DNA of 64,000 bases from an uncultured Actinomyces sp. (lineage in GTDB: Bacteria; Actinomycetota; Actinomycetes; Actinomycetales; Actinomycetaceae). Of the stretch, positions 51,595 to 60,213 are shown in pieces. The stretch lies in the NCBI GenBank assembly GCA_902373545.1, contig CABKMZ010000001.1:1-64000 (forward strand), written 5' to 3'. A program made the position numbers and the translations under genes. The notes beneath the pieces were generated by a model. The model was not told the origin of the DNA and ran no database searches. It was given only the letters and a program-made list of their open reading frames with translations. Each line of letters starts with the position of its first letter. Within the stretch, counting starts at the first letter, position 1.

Positions 51595-52644
51595 TCAGGA
51601 CTGGGGTTTGTCGTCCTCGGTCGCGCTCTGGCCCGGTTCTGTACCGAGAATATCGATGACGAAGCACAGCGTATCGTCGCCGGCCGCCAGGTCCGGCGGG
51701 ATCGTGATCGCTAGGCGCGATCCGACCTTCTGATCGACGAGAGCGGTCTGCAGACCGCGCATGGCCTTCCCGAGGTTGATGACCTGGGGGACGCCGGTCT
51801 CCCACGTGGACACGCGCACAACGCCATCGGTCCACCCCAGGGCGGTGAACTGTGCGACGACACGGTCGGACTCGTGGACCTGCACGCCGTCACCCTTGAT
51901 GAGCATCTGCGTCGTCACGCCGTCCGGGACGGTCGAGCCGTGGGTAATGATCGGCCCATTGGGGTTGATCTCGACGCTGAGGGGGCCCACCGACGCATCC
52001 ACCGCGGTGCCCACCGCGATGGATGGCAGAATGTCGATGACATCGACCTCGACGTTACTCGTGGATCCGGGGGCGCCAGCACCCGGCGCGATCGTACGGA
52101 AGGCGATCAGGCGCGAGCCCTCCTGCTGTCCGATCACCATGTTCGTCAGGTCCTCACCAATGACGTCAGTGCCGACGATCCCCAGGCTCAGCTGCGGGCG
52201 TCCAAACTCCGACAGGGTCTGCCCGGTCTCGCCGTCAAAGGCCGTGATCGCAACCAGTACGGGCGACCCCTCGGTGATCTCTCGGCCATCGCCCTTCACG
52301 AGCGTCGTTGCCTTCGAGCCGTCGACCTCCAGGGGAGCCTTGATTTCGATCGTCGGTGTGGCTCCGACACGGCCGGAGACGACGACGCGTTCGAAGAGTG
52401 GCAGGGTCGTCGACTGCGCGCTGACACCCGCACCGTTCTCCTCCTGGGCGGCGGGCGCCGGGCGGAATGCCCACCAGGCGACGGCCGCGCACACCCCGAT
52501 GACTACCAGCGCGATGAGGAGGCGCACGAGCACGGACACGCGAGACGAACCTCGCGAGCGTTCACCCATCGCGGCGGCGCGCTGCGAGGAACCTTTCGTG
52601 CGTCGGCTGCTAGAAGAATCGGAATTGCGTGAAGCTGAGCTCAT
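51595..52644 (-). CDS. Membrane-anchored tandem FKBP-type peptidyl-prolyl isomerase
   Basis: 349 residues, ATG overlapping the pafA stop (ATGA). A Ser/Arg-rich cytosolic N-terminus is followed by one membrane helix (about 37-60, VLVRLLIALVVIGVCAAVAW), placing the rest outside. Two FKBP-like modules follow: a diverged first one (TTLVKGDGREITEGSPVLVA...MVIGQQEGSRLIA) and a clearer second one (MLIKGDGVQVHESDRVVAQF...GLQTALVDQKVGSRLAITIP). Likely a prolyl isomerase for exported proteins. Its place at the end of the Pup operon is notable because the domain faces away from the cytosol. Confidence 0.85.
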   Translation of the reverse strand: MSSASRNSDSSSSRRTKGSSQRAAAMGERSRGSSRVSVLVRLLIALVVIGVCAAVAWWAFRPAPAAQEENGAGVSAQSTTLPLFERVVVSGRVGATPTIEIKAPLEVDGSKATTLVKGDGREITEGSPVLVAITAFDGETGQTLSEFGRPQLSLGIVGTDVIGEDLTNMVIGQQEGSRLIAFRTIAPGAGAPGSTSNVEVDVIDILPSIAVGTAVDASVGPLSVEINPNGPIITHGSTVPDGVTTQMLIKGDGVQVHESDRVVAQFTALGWTDGVVRVSTWETGVPQVINLGKAMRGLQTALVDQKVGSRLAITIPPDLAAGDDTLCFVIDILGTEPGQSATEDDKPQS

Positions 52645-54026
52645 GCGGGAATCGTAGGAGACTGAGCGTCAATCTGCGCGATGAGCGCATCCACACGCGG
52701 ATCGGATGTGGCCAAAGGATCCTGGAGGGAGAGCGGAATCGTCGACGAATCGTCCAGGCGCACATGCACCCAGTCGACGCTCAGGTCGGCGCGCGCATCC
52801 TCCGCGGCGGCGATGATGCGTCCGCGCAGGTGAGCTCGCGTCGTCGCCGGGGCGACGCTTATCGCGCGCGCCACACCCTGCTCACTCGTCAGTCGGCGCA
52901 TGAGCCCTGCGCGCTCCATGCGTTCGCGCAGGCCGTCCGCCGTGATCTCGGAGTAGGACAGATCCAGGCGTGCCACGCGCGGATCACTCAGGGCGGCACC
53001 GGTGCGCGCGCAGTACGAGGTCAGCAGCTTGCGCTTGATCGCGATGTCAAGTTCCGTCTCCACCGCGCTCCAGTCGCCGCTGGCAATCGCGTCGAGGCCT
53101 CGGCCCCACAGGTCGACGACGTAGGCGCGCATGGGATCCAGGTCGGCGACGGGAATACGGGCGAGCACCCGCTCGCGAATCTCGCGCTGAAGCGCGACGG
53201 CGCTGGTCATGCGCCCGGATGCCAGCTCGATGGAGGCCGAGCCGGACAGGTCCGCGTTGATCTCACGGATCGCACGCATCGGGTCGGCGAGCGACAGATC
53301 CTCAATCTGGAGGCCGTCCTCGATCGCGTGGATGAGCAGCTCGGTCATGCCGACCTTGAGCGCGGTCGTCGGCTCGGCGACGTTCGTGTCTCCGACGATG
53401 ACGTGCATGCGTCGGTATGCTCCCGCGTCAGCCAAGGCCTCGTCACGGGTGTTGATAATCGGGCGTGAACGCGTCGTCGCAGAGGAAACGGCATCCCACA
53501 TCTGGTCGGCACGCTGGGAGAACTGCAGGCGCGGGGCCGCGGCGGCCGTGTTGATCCAGCCGTTGCCCACCAGAATCTGGCGCGTCACGAAGAACGCAAC
53601 AAGGGCGTCGGCCACCTGGCGGAAGTCGCGGCGGCGGTGCAGCAGGTAGTTCTCGTGGCAGCCATACGAGTTGCCCTGCGAGTCCAAATTATTGCGGAAC
53701 AGGTGCAGGCGCAGATCGGTGCCCAGCTCGGCCAGAGCCTCGTCCGCCTGGAGCGCCAGATCGGCGAGCATGTCCGATCCGGCGCGATCCTGCTCGAGCA
53801 GGTCCTCGAGCCGGTCGCACTCGGCGGTGGCGTACTCGGGGTGCGCGCCCACGTCCAGGTAGAGGCGCCCGCCGTTACGCAGGAAAAGGTTCGAGGAGCG
53901 GCCCTGGTGCAACAGGGGCTCAAACAGCTGACGAGCGGCGTGCTCGGCGTCCATCGGCGCCGCCCCGGACGGGGACGCGGCCGTCAGCCCGTACTCCGTT
54001 TCGATGCCGAAAACTCGACGCCTCAC
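52641..54026 (-). CDS. pafA: Pup-protein ligase PafA
   Basis: 461 residues from the GTG at 54026, one base after the pup stop. It ligates the C-terminal Glu of Pup to substrate lysines. Carboxylate-amine ligase motifs: RRVFGIETEYGLT with metal ligands, YLDVGAHPEYAT and FRNNLDSQGNSYGCHENYL. No insertion typical of Dop is seen, consistent with the ligase branch. In mycobacteria prcBA lie between pup and pafA; here nothing does. Confidence 0.95.
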   Translation of the reverse strand: MRRRVFGIETEYGLTAASPSGAAPMDAEHAARQLFEPLLHQGRSSNLFLRNGGRLYLDVGAHPEYATAECDRLEDLLEQDRAGSDMLADLALQADEALAELGTDLRLHLFRNNLDSQGNSYGCHENYLLHRRRDFRQVADALVAFFVTRQILVGNGWINTAAAAPRLQFSQRADQMWDAVSSATTRSRPIINTRDEALADAGAYRRMHVIVGDTNVAEPTTALKVGMTELLIHAIEDGLQIEDLSLADPMRAIREINADLSGSASIELASGRMTSAVALQREIRERVLARIPVADLDPMRAYVVDLWGRGLDAIASGDWSAVETELDIAIKRKLLTSYCARTGAALSDPRVARLDLSYSEITADGLRERMERAGLMRRLTSEQGVARAISVAPATTRAHLRGRIIAAAEDARADLSVDWVHVRLDDSSTIPLSLQDPLATSDPRVDALIAQIDAQSPTIPA

Positions 54027-54027
54027 G

Positions 54028-54204
54028 TCACTGGCCGCCCTTCTGGACGAAGCCCTGCACGAAGGCCTCGGCGTTGGTCTCGAGGACGGAATCGATCTCA
54101 TCGAGGAGGGAGTCAATCGAGGACGTACGAGCCTGGACCTGGCCGCCAGCCTCGAGCGCGTCGTCGATGGGGCTTGCTCCGCCAGCAAAAATCTGATTGG
54201 ACAT
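54028..54204 (-). CDS. pup: Prokaryotic ubiquitin-like protein Pup
   Basis: 58 residues. Pup is the intrinsically disordered tag attached to lysines. It ends FVQGFVQKGGQ; the C-terminal Gln must be deamidated by Dop before ligation. The central helix-forming segment SIDSLLDEIDSVLETNAEAF is the part that binds the Arc/Mpa coiled coil. Slightly shorter than the 64 residues of M. tuberculosis. It lies between dop and pafA. Confidence 0.95.
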   Translation of the reverse strand: MSNQIFAGGASPIDDALEAGGQVQARTSSIDSLLDEIDSVLETNAEAFVQGFVQKGGQ

Positions 54205-54229
54205 ACTGTGATTATCTTTCGTTGAGAGG

Positions 54230-55750
54230 TTATCGGGTGGAGGTGTCTCGCGCATCGGCGATCGGGAAGCGCACCAGGTCGCCTTCGCCGGGATCGAAGA
54301 CCAGCGAGGACCACGAGGCCTTGACCAGGTCTGGACGGTTGGCAACGGCCCAGCCGCGCACGTGGGCGCGCGTGTTGGTGGGGGCAACGTCGGCGGCGCG
54401 TTCGACCTCCTCGTCGGACACGAGGCGGCGCACCATGCCGGCCTTCGCGAGGCGATAGACGAGGCCGTGGCTGGGTCGCAGGTCCGCCCACTGCAGGTCG
54501 ATGGCTGCCAGGCGAGGGTCGTTCCACTCCAGGCCCGCGCGTTCCTTCTGGCGCTTGACGAGCTGGTACTTAGCCACCCACTCGACGTCGCTGGCGACCG
54601 AGAAGAGGTCGGCGCGCATGCGGTCCAGGACCGACTGCCACAGGGTGAGTATGTCGCGATCCGCCTCCGTGGGCGTCGTGCCGGTCTCCTCGAAGGCGTC
54701 CAGGACCAGGTCGAGGTAGACCTGCTGGAGCTCGGCGGCCGTGTAGGAGCCGCCGGCCGTGCCGATCTTGTAGTCGAGGTCCGGGTGGTGGGAGACGTTC
54801 CAGGTTTCCTGCACGGGATCGTCCATGACGATGGAATCCCAGCGCAGGTCGGTGCCCTGCTCGATGGCCCACAGGACCAGGGAGGTCGTGCCAAAGCGCA
54901 GGAAGGCCGACACGTCGAACATGTTGCCGTCGCCGCCGATGACGTGCAGGCGTCGGAACTGGGCCGGGTTGGCATGGGGTTCGTCGCGCGTGTTGATGAT
55001 CGGGCGGTTGAAGGTCGTCTCCAGGCCCACTTCGTTTTCGACGAAGTCGGCGCGCTGGGACATCTGGAAGCCTGGGACCTCGCTCTTTTGCCCGCGGCCC
55101 ACGCGGCCCGCGCCGCAGATGACGGGACGGGTGACCATGAAGGGCGTGAGGCCTCGGACGATCGTGTCCAGGTCGGTGATGCGCGGCATCTGGTAGTTCT
55201 CATGGGTGCCGTAGGCCGCGCCCTTGCCGTCCGTGTTGTTCTTGACCAGGACAATGGGCTCCTCGCCCAGAGCCTCCAGGCGTTCCATGACGCGACGGGC
55301 AATGACCTCGCCCGCGCGATCCCACAGGAGGGCGTCGCGCGCGCCCAGCGTCTCGGGGGCCGAGTATTCCGGGTGGGCGTGGTCGACGTACAGGCGCGCG
55401 CCGTTGGTCAGCACGGCCGTCGTCGCCGCGGGCAGAGCCAGCTCTTCGGCGGTGGGGCGCGCGACCTTTTCGGAACCACCCGAGGGAGCCAGGTGGTAGG
55501 GGTCGTCGGTCAGCAGGGACGGGTCGGCGGCCGCGCGCGACATGCGCATGCCGCGCAGGTCGTTGAGCGGGTCCTCCCCCGTGTAGTCCCAGCGTACGGC
55601 GCACGAGCCCGAGGCCGGGGTGCCCTCCCGGGAGATCTCACCGTAGGCGGACACGACGCGGGTGGACAGAGCGATCGGGTTGGCCCAGGCATCGCCGGGA
55701 CGGTAGACGCCGTACTCTGTCTCGGTCCCGATAATGCGTTCGCTGCTCAT
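54230..55750 (-). CDS. dop: Pup deamidase/depupylase Dop
   Basis: 506 residues. Dop converts the terminal Gln of Pup to Glu and also removes Pup from substrates. Start RIIGTETEYGVYRPGDAWAN shows the family metal-binding Glu residues; the Dop-specific loop region after about residue 40 and YVDHAHPEYSAPET, LVKNNTDGKGAAYGTHENY and INTRDEPHANP are present. ATG overlaps the arc stop (ATGA). Confidence 0.95.
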   Translation of the reverse strand: MSSERIIGTETEYGVYRPGDAWANPIALSTRVVSAYGEISREGTPASGSCAVRWDYTGEDPLNDLRGMRMSRAAADPSLLTDDPYHLAPSGGSEKVARPTAEELALPAATTAVLTNGARLYVDHAHPEYSAPETLGARDALLWDRAGEVIARRVMERLEALGEEPIVLVKNNTDGKGAAYGTHENYQMPRITDLDTIVRGLTPFMVTRPVICGAGRVGRGQKSEVPGFQMSQRADFVENEVGLETTFNRPIINTRDEPHANPAQFRRLHVIGGDGNMFDVSAFLRFGTTSLVLWAIEQGTDLRWDSIVMDDPVQETWNVSHHPDLDYKIGTAGGSYTAAELQQVYLDLVLDAFEETGTTPTEADRDILTLWQSVLDRMRADLFSVASDVEWVAKYQLVKRQKERAGLEWNDPRLAAIDLQWADLRPSHGLVYRLAKAGMVRRLVSDEEVERAADVAPTNTRAHVRGWAVANRPDLVKASWSSLVFDPGEGDLVRFPIADARDTSTR

Positions 55751-57291
55751 TTCACCGCTCCAATCGGCTTGACGCTGACAATCTCGGGGGCGAGCCCGCT
55801 CGTGCGTGCCCAGTCCTCGGGCGAAGAGGTTGCGGCCAGCTCCAGTGATTCGTTCATTTCCTCATGAACGCCGCGCAGGAGGTGGGCCATCGTGAGACCC
55901 GTTACCTCGCCGCTCAGTGCGTCCTTGATCGCGTACTTCTTCGCGCGCTCCACGATGCCCGCGATGAGCGCGCCGGAGACCAGGTCCGCCAGATAGATGC
56001 GCTTGTGCTCGCCGCTGACCAGCGTCGCCAGGAACAGGGCGGTCGTCTCATCGCGCGCGTACAGCGCGTCGACGGCGCGAGCGATCATCCCCGCCACGGC
56101 CTCGTTCATCCCACCGAATCGCGCGATCTCAGCCGCGTGGATCGGGACCTGCGGCGTCAAATACTTCGAGAAGATGTCGATCGCTCCGGCGCGGTCTGGG
56201 CGGTCCACGCGGATGCGCACGTCGAGGCGCCCGGGGCGCAAGACCGCAGGGTCGATCATGTCCGCGCGGTTGGATGCGCCGATGATCACGACGTTGTCCA
56301 AGGACTCGACGCCGTCCATCTCGGCGAGGAGCTGCGGGACGATCATCGTTTCCACATCCGAGGACACGCCCGTGCCGCGCGTGCGGAACAGCGCCTCCAT
56401 CTCGTCGAAGAAGATGACGACGGGGGTGTCCCCGGCGGCCAGAGTGCGAGCGCGGGCGAAGATCGCGCGGATCTGGCGCTCGGTCTCGCCGACGAATTTG
56501 TTGAGCAACTCCGGTCCCTTGATGGACAGGAAGAACGTCGAAGCACCGCCGCGCTTGGACAGCGAGTTGGCGACGGCCTTGGCGATGAGAGTCTTGCCCG
56601 AGCCGGGAGGACCGTACAGGAGGATGCCCTTGGGCGGGCGCAGGCCGAACTGACGGTACAGCTCGGGATGGTTGAAAGGCATCTCGATGGAGTCGCGCAC
56701 CTGTGCGATCTGAGCGTCGAGGCCACCGATGTCCGCGTAGGTCACGTCCGGGACCTCCGGGGTCAGCAGCTGCTCGACGTCCTCCCGCACGATGCGTTCC
56801 AGGGCGATGCCCGAGCGAACGTCCACGACCAGGGAATCCCCGGGGCGCAGGTTCCCGTGGCGCAGCGGACCCGCCAGCTCCAGCAGGGTCTCCGCGCCGC
56901 CCTCGGCGGCCACGAGCACGCGGTCAGCGCCCACCATTTCCAGAATGGAGACGACCTGACCGGAGCGCGCGAAATCGTCTGCGGCCACGGCGATCATCGT
57001 GTCGTCCAAGCGCACCCACTGCCCATACGACAGGTCGGTCACGTCAAGCTTGGGAGAGACGGCCACGCGCATGCGCTTGCCGCCGGTGACCACCTCAATC
57101 TGGCGCGAGGCGGGGAACGCGCGCACGAAGGTCGCCAGCGTCTGCGGCGGGCGCGAAACATCCGCGAGCTCGCCCTGCAGGCGGATCAGCTCGGTGCGCG
57201 CGGCAGTCAGCGCGCTTGTGAGGCGGCCGTTCTTCTCCTCGAGCGAGATGACGCGACGCTCAAGCGCCTGACGCTGCTCGATGTCATTCAT
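55747..57291 (-). CDS. arc: AAA ATPase forming ring-shaped complexes (ARC/Mpa)
   Basis: 514 residues. N-terminal coiled coil (1-45, QALERRVISLEEKNGRLTSA) that recruits Pup, tandem OB domains (about 55-170), then the AAA module with Walker A GPPGSGKT, Walker B VIFFDEMEALF and the SRH arginine segment RADMIDPAVLRPGRLDVRIR. The C-terminus is APEIVSVKPIGAVK and lacks the GQYL tail that docks Mpa on the 20S proteasome. With prcBA absent from the operon, it probably unfolds pupylated proteins without degrading them. Overlaps the trmI end by 8 bases. Confidence 0.95.
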   Translation of the reverse strand: MNDIEQRQALERRVISLEEKNGRLTSALTAARTELIRLQGELADVSRPPQTLATFVRAFPASRQIEVVTGGKRMRVAVSPKLDVTDLSYGQWVRLDDTMIAVAADDFARSGQVVSILEMVGADRVLVAAEGGAETLLELAGPLRHGNLRPGDSLVVDVRSGIALERIVREDVEQLLTPEVPDVTYADIGGLDAQIAQVRDSIEMPFNHPELYRQFGLRPPKGILLYGPPGSGKTLIAKAVANSLSKRGGASTFFLSIKGPELLNKFVGETERQIRAIFARARTLAAGDTPVVIFFDEMEALFRTRGTGVSSDVETMIVPQLLAEMDGVESLDNVVIIGASNRADMIDPAVLRPGRLDVRIRVDRPDRAGAIDIFSKYLTPQVPIHAAEIARFGGMNEAVAGMIARAVDALYARDETTALFLATLVSGEHKRIYLADLVSGALIAGIVERAKKYAIKDALSGEVTGLTMAHLLRGVHEEMNESLELAATSSPEDWARTSGLAPEIVSVKPIGAVK

Positions 57292-58333
57292 CGGTCTCTA
57301 CCTCGCGGCCTTCGCTCGCCCACGTGTCCGCCTGCGCGACGACGTCGCGGCGCACCTTGCGCACCTTCTTCTCAGAGTTCACTCGCTGGCCGACTTTTTC
57401 CAGCGACCAGTCCGCCTCGTCATCCCACGCGCCGCCCTGGCCCTCCGCAGCCTTGGCGGGGCGGGTTGAGCGCTCCTGCGGAGTGACGCCGGGGGCGAGC
57501 AAACGGGCAATCACGAGGAAGCCCGTGTGGGCGACCATGCGGTGCTCGGGACGGACGGCCAGGCCGTCGAGGTGCCATTCGCGGCGCATGTCCTCCCAGG
57601 CGATCGGATCCGTGAAGCGCTCGGAGGCACGCAGGTCCTCAACCAGGCGAGACATCTGCGTGACCGTCGCCACGTAGCACACGAGCACGCCGCCCGGAAT
57701 GAGCGCGTGCGTGATCGCCTCAATGTTCTCCCAGGGAGCCAGCATGTCCAGGACGACGCGGTCCACGCTGGACTCTTCAAGCCCCCACAGCACCTCGTCC
57801 ACGTCGCCGACGCGCAGTTCCCACGCGGGGTGACGGCGCCCGAACCACAGGTCAACATTGGCCGCCGCGATATCCGCGAAGTCCTGGCGACGCTCGACGG
57901 AAATCAGTTGTCCCTGCGGTCCGACCGAGTCCAGGAGAGCCATGGACAGAGCGCCCGACCCCGCACCGGCCTCGACGACCGTGGCACCGGGGAAGATATC
58001 CCCCATGTGAGTGATGACGCCGGCGTCCTTGGGGTAGACGACGGCCGCACCGCGCGGCATCGACATGACGTAGTCGACCTGGAGGGGGCGCAGGATCTGG
58101 AACTGGCGCCCCTCCTCCGTGACGATCACCTGGCCGTCGGGGCGGCCGATCACGTCGTTGTGGTTGAACCCGCCCCGGTTGGATTGGAAGCGTCCGCCGC
58201 GTACCAGGATCACCTGGTGAAAGCGCCCTTTGGGGTCGCGGACCTGGACGCGATCACCCTCGGTGAGGGGGCCTCGGCGGGTGGGCTGGCCGAAATCGGT
58301 GGCCATTTCGGAATTATTACGCTGAATAGTCAT
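57284..58333 (-). CDS. trmI: tRNA (adenine-58-N1)-methyltransferase TrmI
   Basis: 349 residues from the ATG at 58333; a longer start at 58450 is rejected because TATTCT lies exactly 7 bases before this ATG. It methylates A58 in the T-loop of tRNA. N-terminal domain (GDRVQVRDPKGRFHQVILVRGGRFQ), SAM site VVEAGAGSGALSMALL, and DRVVLDMLAPWE. The Lys/Arg-rich C-terminal tail extends past the bacterial norm. It heads the Pup operon, as Rv2118c does upstream of mpa. Confidence 0.94.
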   Translation of the reverse strand: MTIQRNNSEMATDFGQPTRRGPLTEGDRVQVRDPKGRFHQVILVRGGRFQSNRGGFNHNDVIGRPDGQVIVTEEGRQFQILRPLQVDYVMSMPRGAAVVYPKDAGVITHMGDIFPGATVVEAGAGSGALSMALLDSVGPQGQLISVERRQDFADIAAANVDLWFGRRHPAWELRVGDVDEVLWGLEESSVDRVVLDMLAPWENIEAITHALIPGGVLVCYVATVTQMSRLVEDLRASERFTDPIAWEDMRREWHLDGLAVRPEHRMVAHTGFLVIARLLAPGVTPQERSTRPAKAAEGQGGAWDDEADWSLEKVGQRVNSEKKVRKVRRDVVAQADTWASEGREVETDE

Positions 58334-58340
58334 TACGTAA

Positions 58341-58346
58341 AGAATA
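58341..58346 (-). promoter_or_regulatory. Leaderless -10 of trmI
   Basis: TATTCT on the minus strand, 7 bases before the ATG at 58333; likely start of the trmI-arc-dop-pup-pafA-FKBP transcript. Confidence 0.5.
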
Positions 58347-58399
58347 GCGCCTGAGGCTTGCCTGGCCCCTGCCAGGACACAGATGGGGGCGGTGGGGGT

Positions 58400-58405
58400 T
58401 AGCGT
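58400..58405 (+). promoter_or_regulatory. Leaderless -10 of the RecB-like nuclease gene
   Basis: TAGCGT, 7 bases before the ATG at 58413; divergent from the trmI promoter about 55 bases away. Confidence 0.45.
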
Positions 58406-58412
58406 GGTATTC

Positions 58413-59267
58413 ATGACAGACCTGATCGCCCCCTCCCCCTCCCCGCGCACGTGGGACCCCGCCCTGTCGGCCTCGCGCGCGAAGGAATACGAGCGCTGCC
58501 CCCTGCAGTATCGACTTCACGTCCTGGACGGGTATCGCGAACCCGAGACCCGGGCGAAGGCGCTGGGCACGGTGGTCCATGCGGTCCTCGAGGAGCTGTT
58601 CGGGCTGGCCCCGAACGAGCGCACACCCGAAGCTGCACGCTCCCGGGTGGCCCCCGCCTACCAGGCGGTGGTCGACAAGACTCCTGCGATCGGTGAACTC
58701 TTCGCTGACGACGCCGACCTTGAGTCGTGGCTCGACGACGCGCGCGCAGTCATCGACGGATACTTCGCGATCGAGCAGCCCCAGTGGATCGCACCGGCCG
58801 CGCGCGAGCAGCGCGTGACGACGACGACCGCGGGTGGCGTGCGCCTGCTCGGTTTCATCGACCGCATCGACGCGGCCCCGGACGGCCGCTTGCGGGTCGT
58901 GGACTACAAGACCGGCAAGGCCCCGGGGCCTCGCTACGTGGACGAGGCCCTGTACCAGATGCGCTTTTACGCGCTGCTCCTGGCCCGCACGAAGACGCTG
59001 CCTGCCCGCATGCAGCTGGTGTACCTACGCGCCGGTCAGGTCATCACCTTCGATCCCGTCGCCGACGACATCCGTGCCTTTGAACGTCACATCGATGACC
59101 TGTGGGGGCGTATCGAGGCCGACATTGCGAACGATTCTTTCGCCCCGCGCAAGAATCCGCTGTGCAATTGGTGCGGCGTGCGCTCACTGTGCCCGGTGTT
59201 TGGTGGGACCACTCCCCCGATGCCCACGGAGCATGCACAGTGGTTGGCTCGGACTCGGCTAGGCTAG
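58413..59267 (+). CDS. RecB-family PD-(D/E)XK nuclease with Fe-S cluster cysteines
   Basis: 284 residues from the ATG at 58413. Nuclease core: GTVVHAVLEELF (helix with His), GFIDRID, and RVVDYKTGK (D-x-K). Four cysteines, one near the N-terminus (YERCPLQYR) and three at the C-terminus (CNWCGVRSLCPVF), fit the AddB/RecB-like 4Fe-4S pattern. The mycobacterial counterpart is Rv2119, also divergent from trmI. Probably a single-strand DNA exonuclease in repair; not tested. Confidence 0.88.
   Translation: MTDLIAPSPSPRTWDPALSASRAKEYERCPLQYRLHVLDGYREPETRAKALGTVVHAVLEELFGLAPNERTPEAARSRVAPAYQAVVDKTPAIGELFADDADLESWLDDARAVIDGYFAIEQPQWIAPAAREQRVTTTTAGGVRLLGFIDRIDAAPDGRLRVVDYKTGKAPGPRYVDEALYQMRFYALLLARTKTLPARMQLVYLRAGQVITFDPVADDIRAFERHIDDLWGRIEADIANDSFAPRKNPLCNWCGVRSLCPVFGGTTPPMPTEHAQWLARTRLG
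59260..59265 (+). promoter_or_regulatory. Possible -10 of the AKR-fold gene
   Basis: TAGGCT, 6 bases before the ATG at 59272. The intervening AGGGG could alternatively be a ribosome binding site for co-translation with the nuclease gene. Confidence 0.3.
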
Positions 59268-59271
59268 GGGC

Positions 59272-60204
59272 ATGGATTCGAAGCAATGCGGACGTAGTGG
59301 CCTCTACCTGTCGTCGATCGGGCTGGGGACCCTGACGTGGGGGCGCGATACCGACGCGCCCGAGGCCTTAGAGATGCTGTCGCATTTCGTCGACGCGGGC
59401 GGTTCTCTGCTCGAGTGCTCCCCCTCGCACGGCGATGGAATGGCCGTGGACGTCGTATCCGAGGCGTTGGCGTCGGTCGGCAGGCACCGCGTGGTTCTCG
59501 CGTGGCGCGGCGGGATGCGTCGCGCCTCCGAGGGCGCCTGGGTGGGTGCAGCCGGTCGCGGTGACCTGCTGCGCAGCCTCGATGACGCGCTGGCGCGCCT
59601 GGATACGGACTACGTGGACGTGTGGCTGGTCGAGCCTCGCCCGGAGGTGCCGCTTGAAGAGACCCTGGAGGCCGCGACGCTGGCCTACCGGAGCGGGCGC
59701 GCCCGCTACGTGGGTCTGTCTCGTTCGTCTCACTGGCAGCTGGCCGAGGCCGTTACTCGCGGTGCTGTTGGAGTCAGCGCGCCGATCACGCTGGTCGAAT
59801 TCCCCTTCTCGCTCGTTGATGCGGCCTGCGCGTCGACGGTTGCTGAGCTGGCCAGCAGGGGCGTTGGCGTGTTGGCCGCGTCTGCTCTGGCCGGCGGCGC
59901 TTTGACGGGTAAGTATCGCCATACGACGCCCGCTGATTCGCGCGCCGCTTCCCCGCATCTGCGTCACATGGTTGAGCCCTACCTGTCGGGCTTTGCCCGC
60001 AGCGTCATCGAGGCGACGCACCGCGCGGCCTCGGGCTTGGATCGTCCCACGGGGGATGTCGCCCTGGCGTGGGTGCGAGACTACCCGGGTATCTCCTCGG
60101 CTCTCGTTGGACCACGAACGGCTCGCCAGCTTGACACGCTTCTGGAGTACACCGCGACCCTGCCCGCCCCGATTCGCGAGGTGCTGTCCGAGGTCGCCCA
60201 GTAG
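59272..60204 (+). CDS. Aldo/keto-reductase-fold protein lacking the catalytic tetrad
   Basis: 310 residues, four bases after the nuclease stop. The AKR barrel is recognisable: GRSGLYLSSIGLGTLTWG at the start, RYVGLSRSSHWQLAEAV, ALAGGALTGKYRHTTP and the C-terminal DVALAWVRDYPGISSALVG. All four catalytic positions differ: the Asp/Tyr motif (FDTAxxYG) reads LECSPSHG, the Lys (ATK) reads AWR, and the His (YxDLxxxH) reads YVDVWLVE. It is therefore probably not a reductase. It is convergent with the unknown operon to its right, 9 bases away. Confidence 0.82.
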   Translation: MDSKQCGRSGLYLSSIGLGTLTWGRDTDAPEALEMLSHFVDAGGSLLECSPSHGDGMAVDVVSEALASVGRHRVVLAWRGGMRRASEGAWVGAAGRGDLLRSLDDALARLDTDYVDVWLVEPRPEVPLEETLEAATLAYRSGRARYVGLSRSSHWQLAEAVTRGAVGVSAPITLVEFPFSLVDAACASTVAELASRGVGVLAASALAGGALTGKYRHTTPADSRAASPHLRHMVEPYLSGFARSVIEATHRAASGLDRPTGDVALAWVRDYPGISSALVGPRTARQLDTLLEYTATLPAPIREVLSEVAQ

Positions 60205-60213
60205 CAACCCGGA

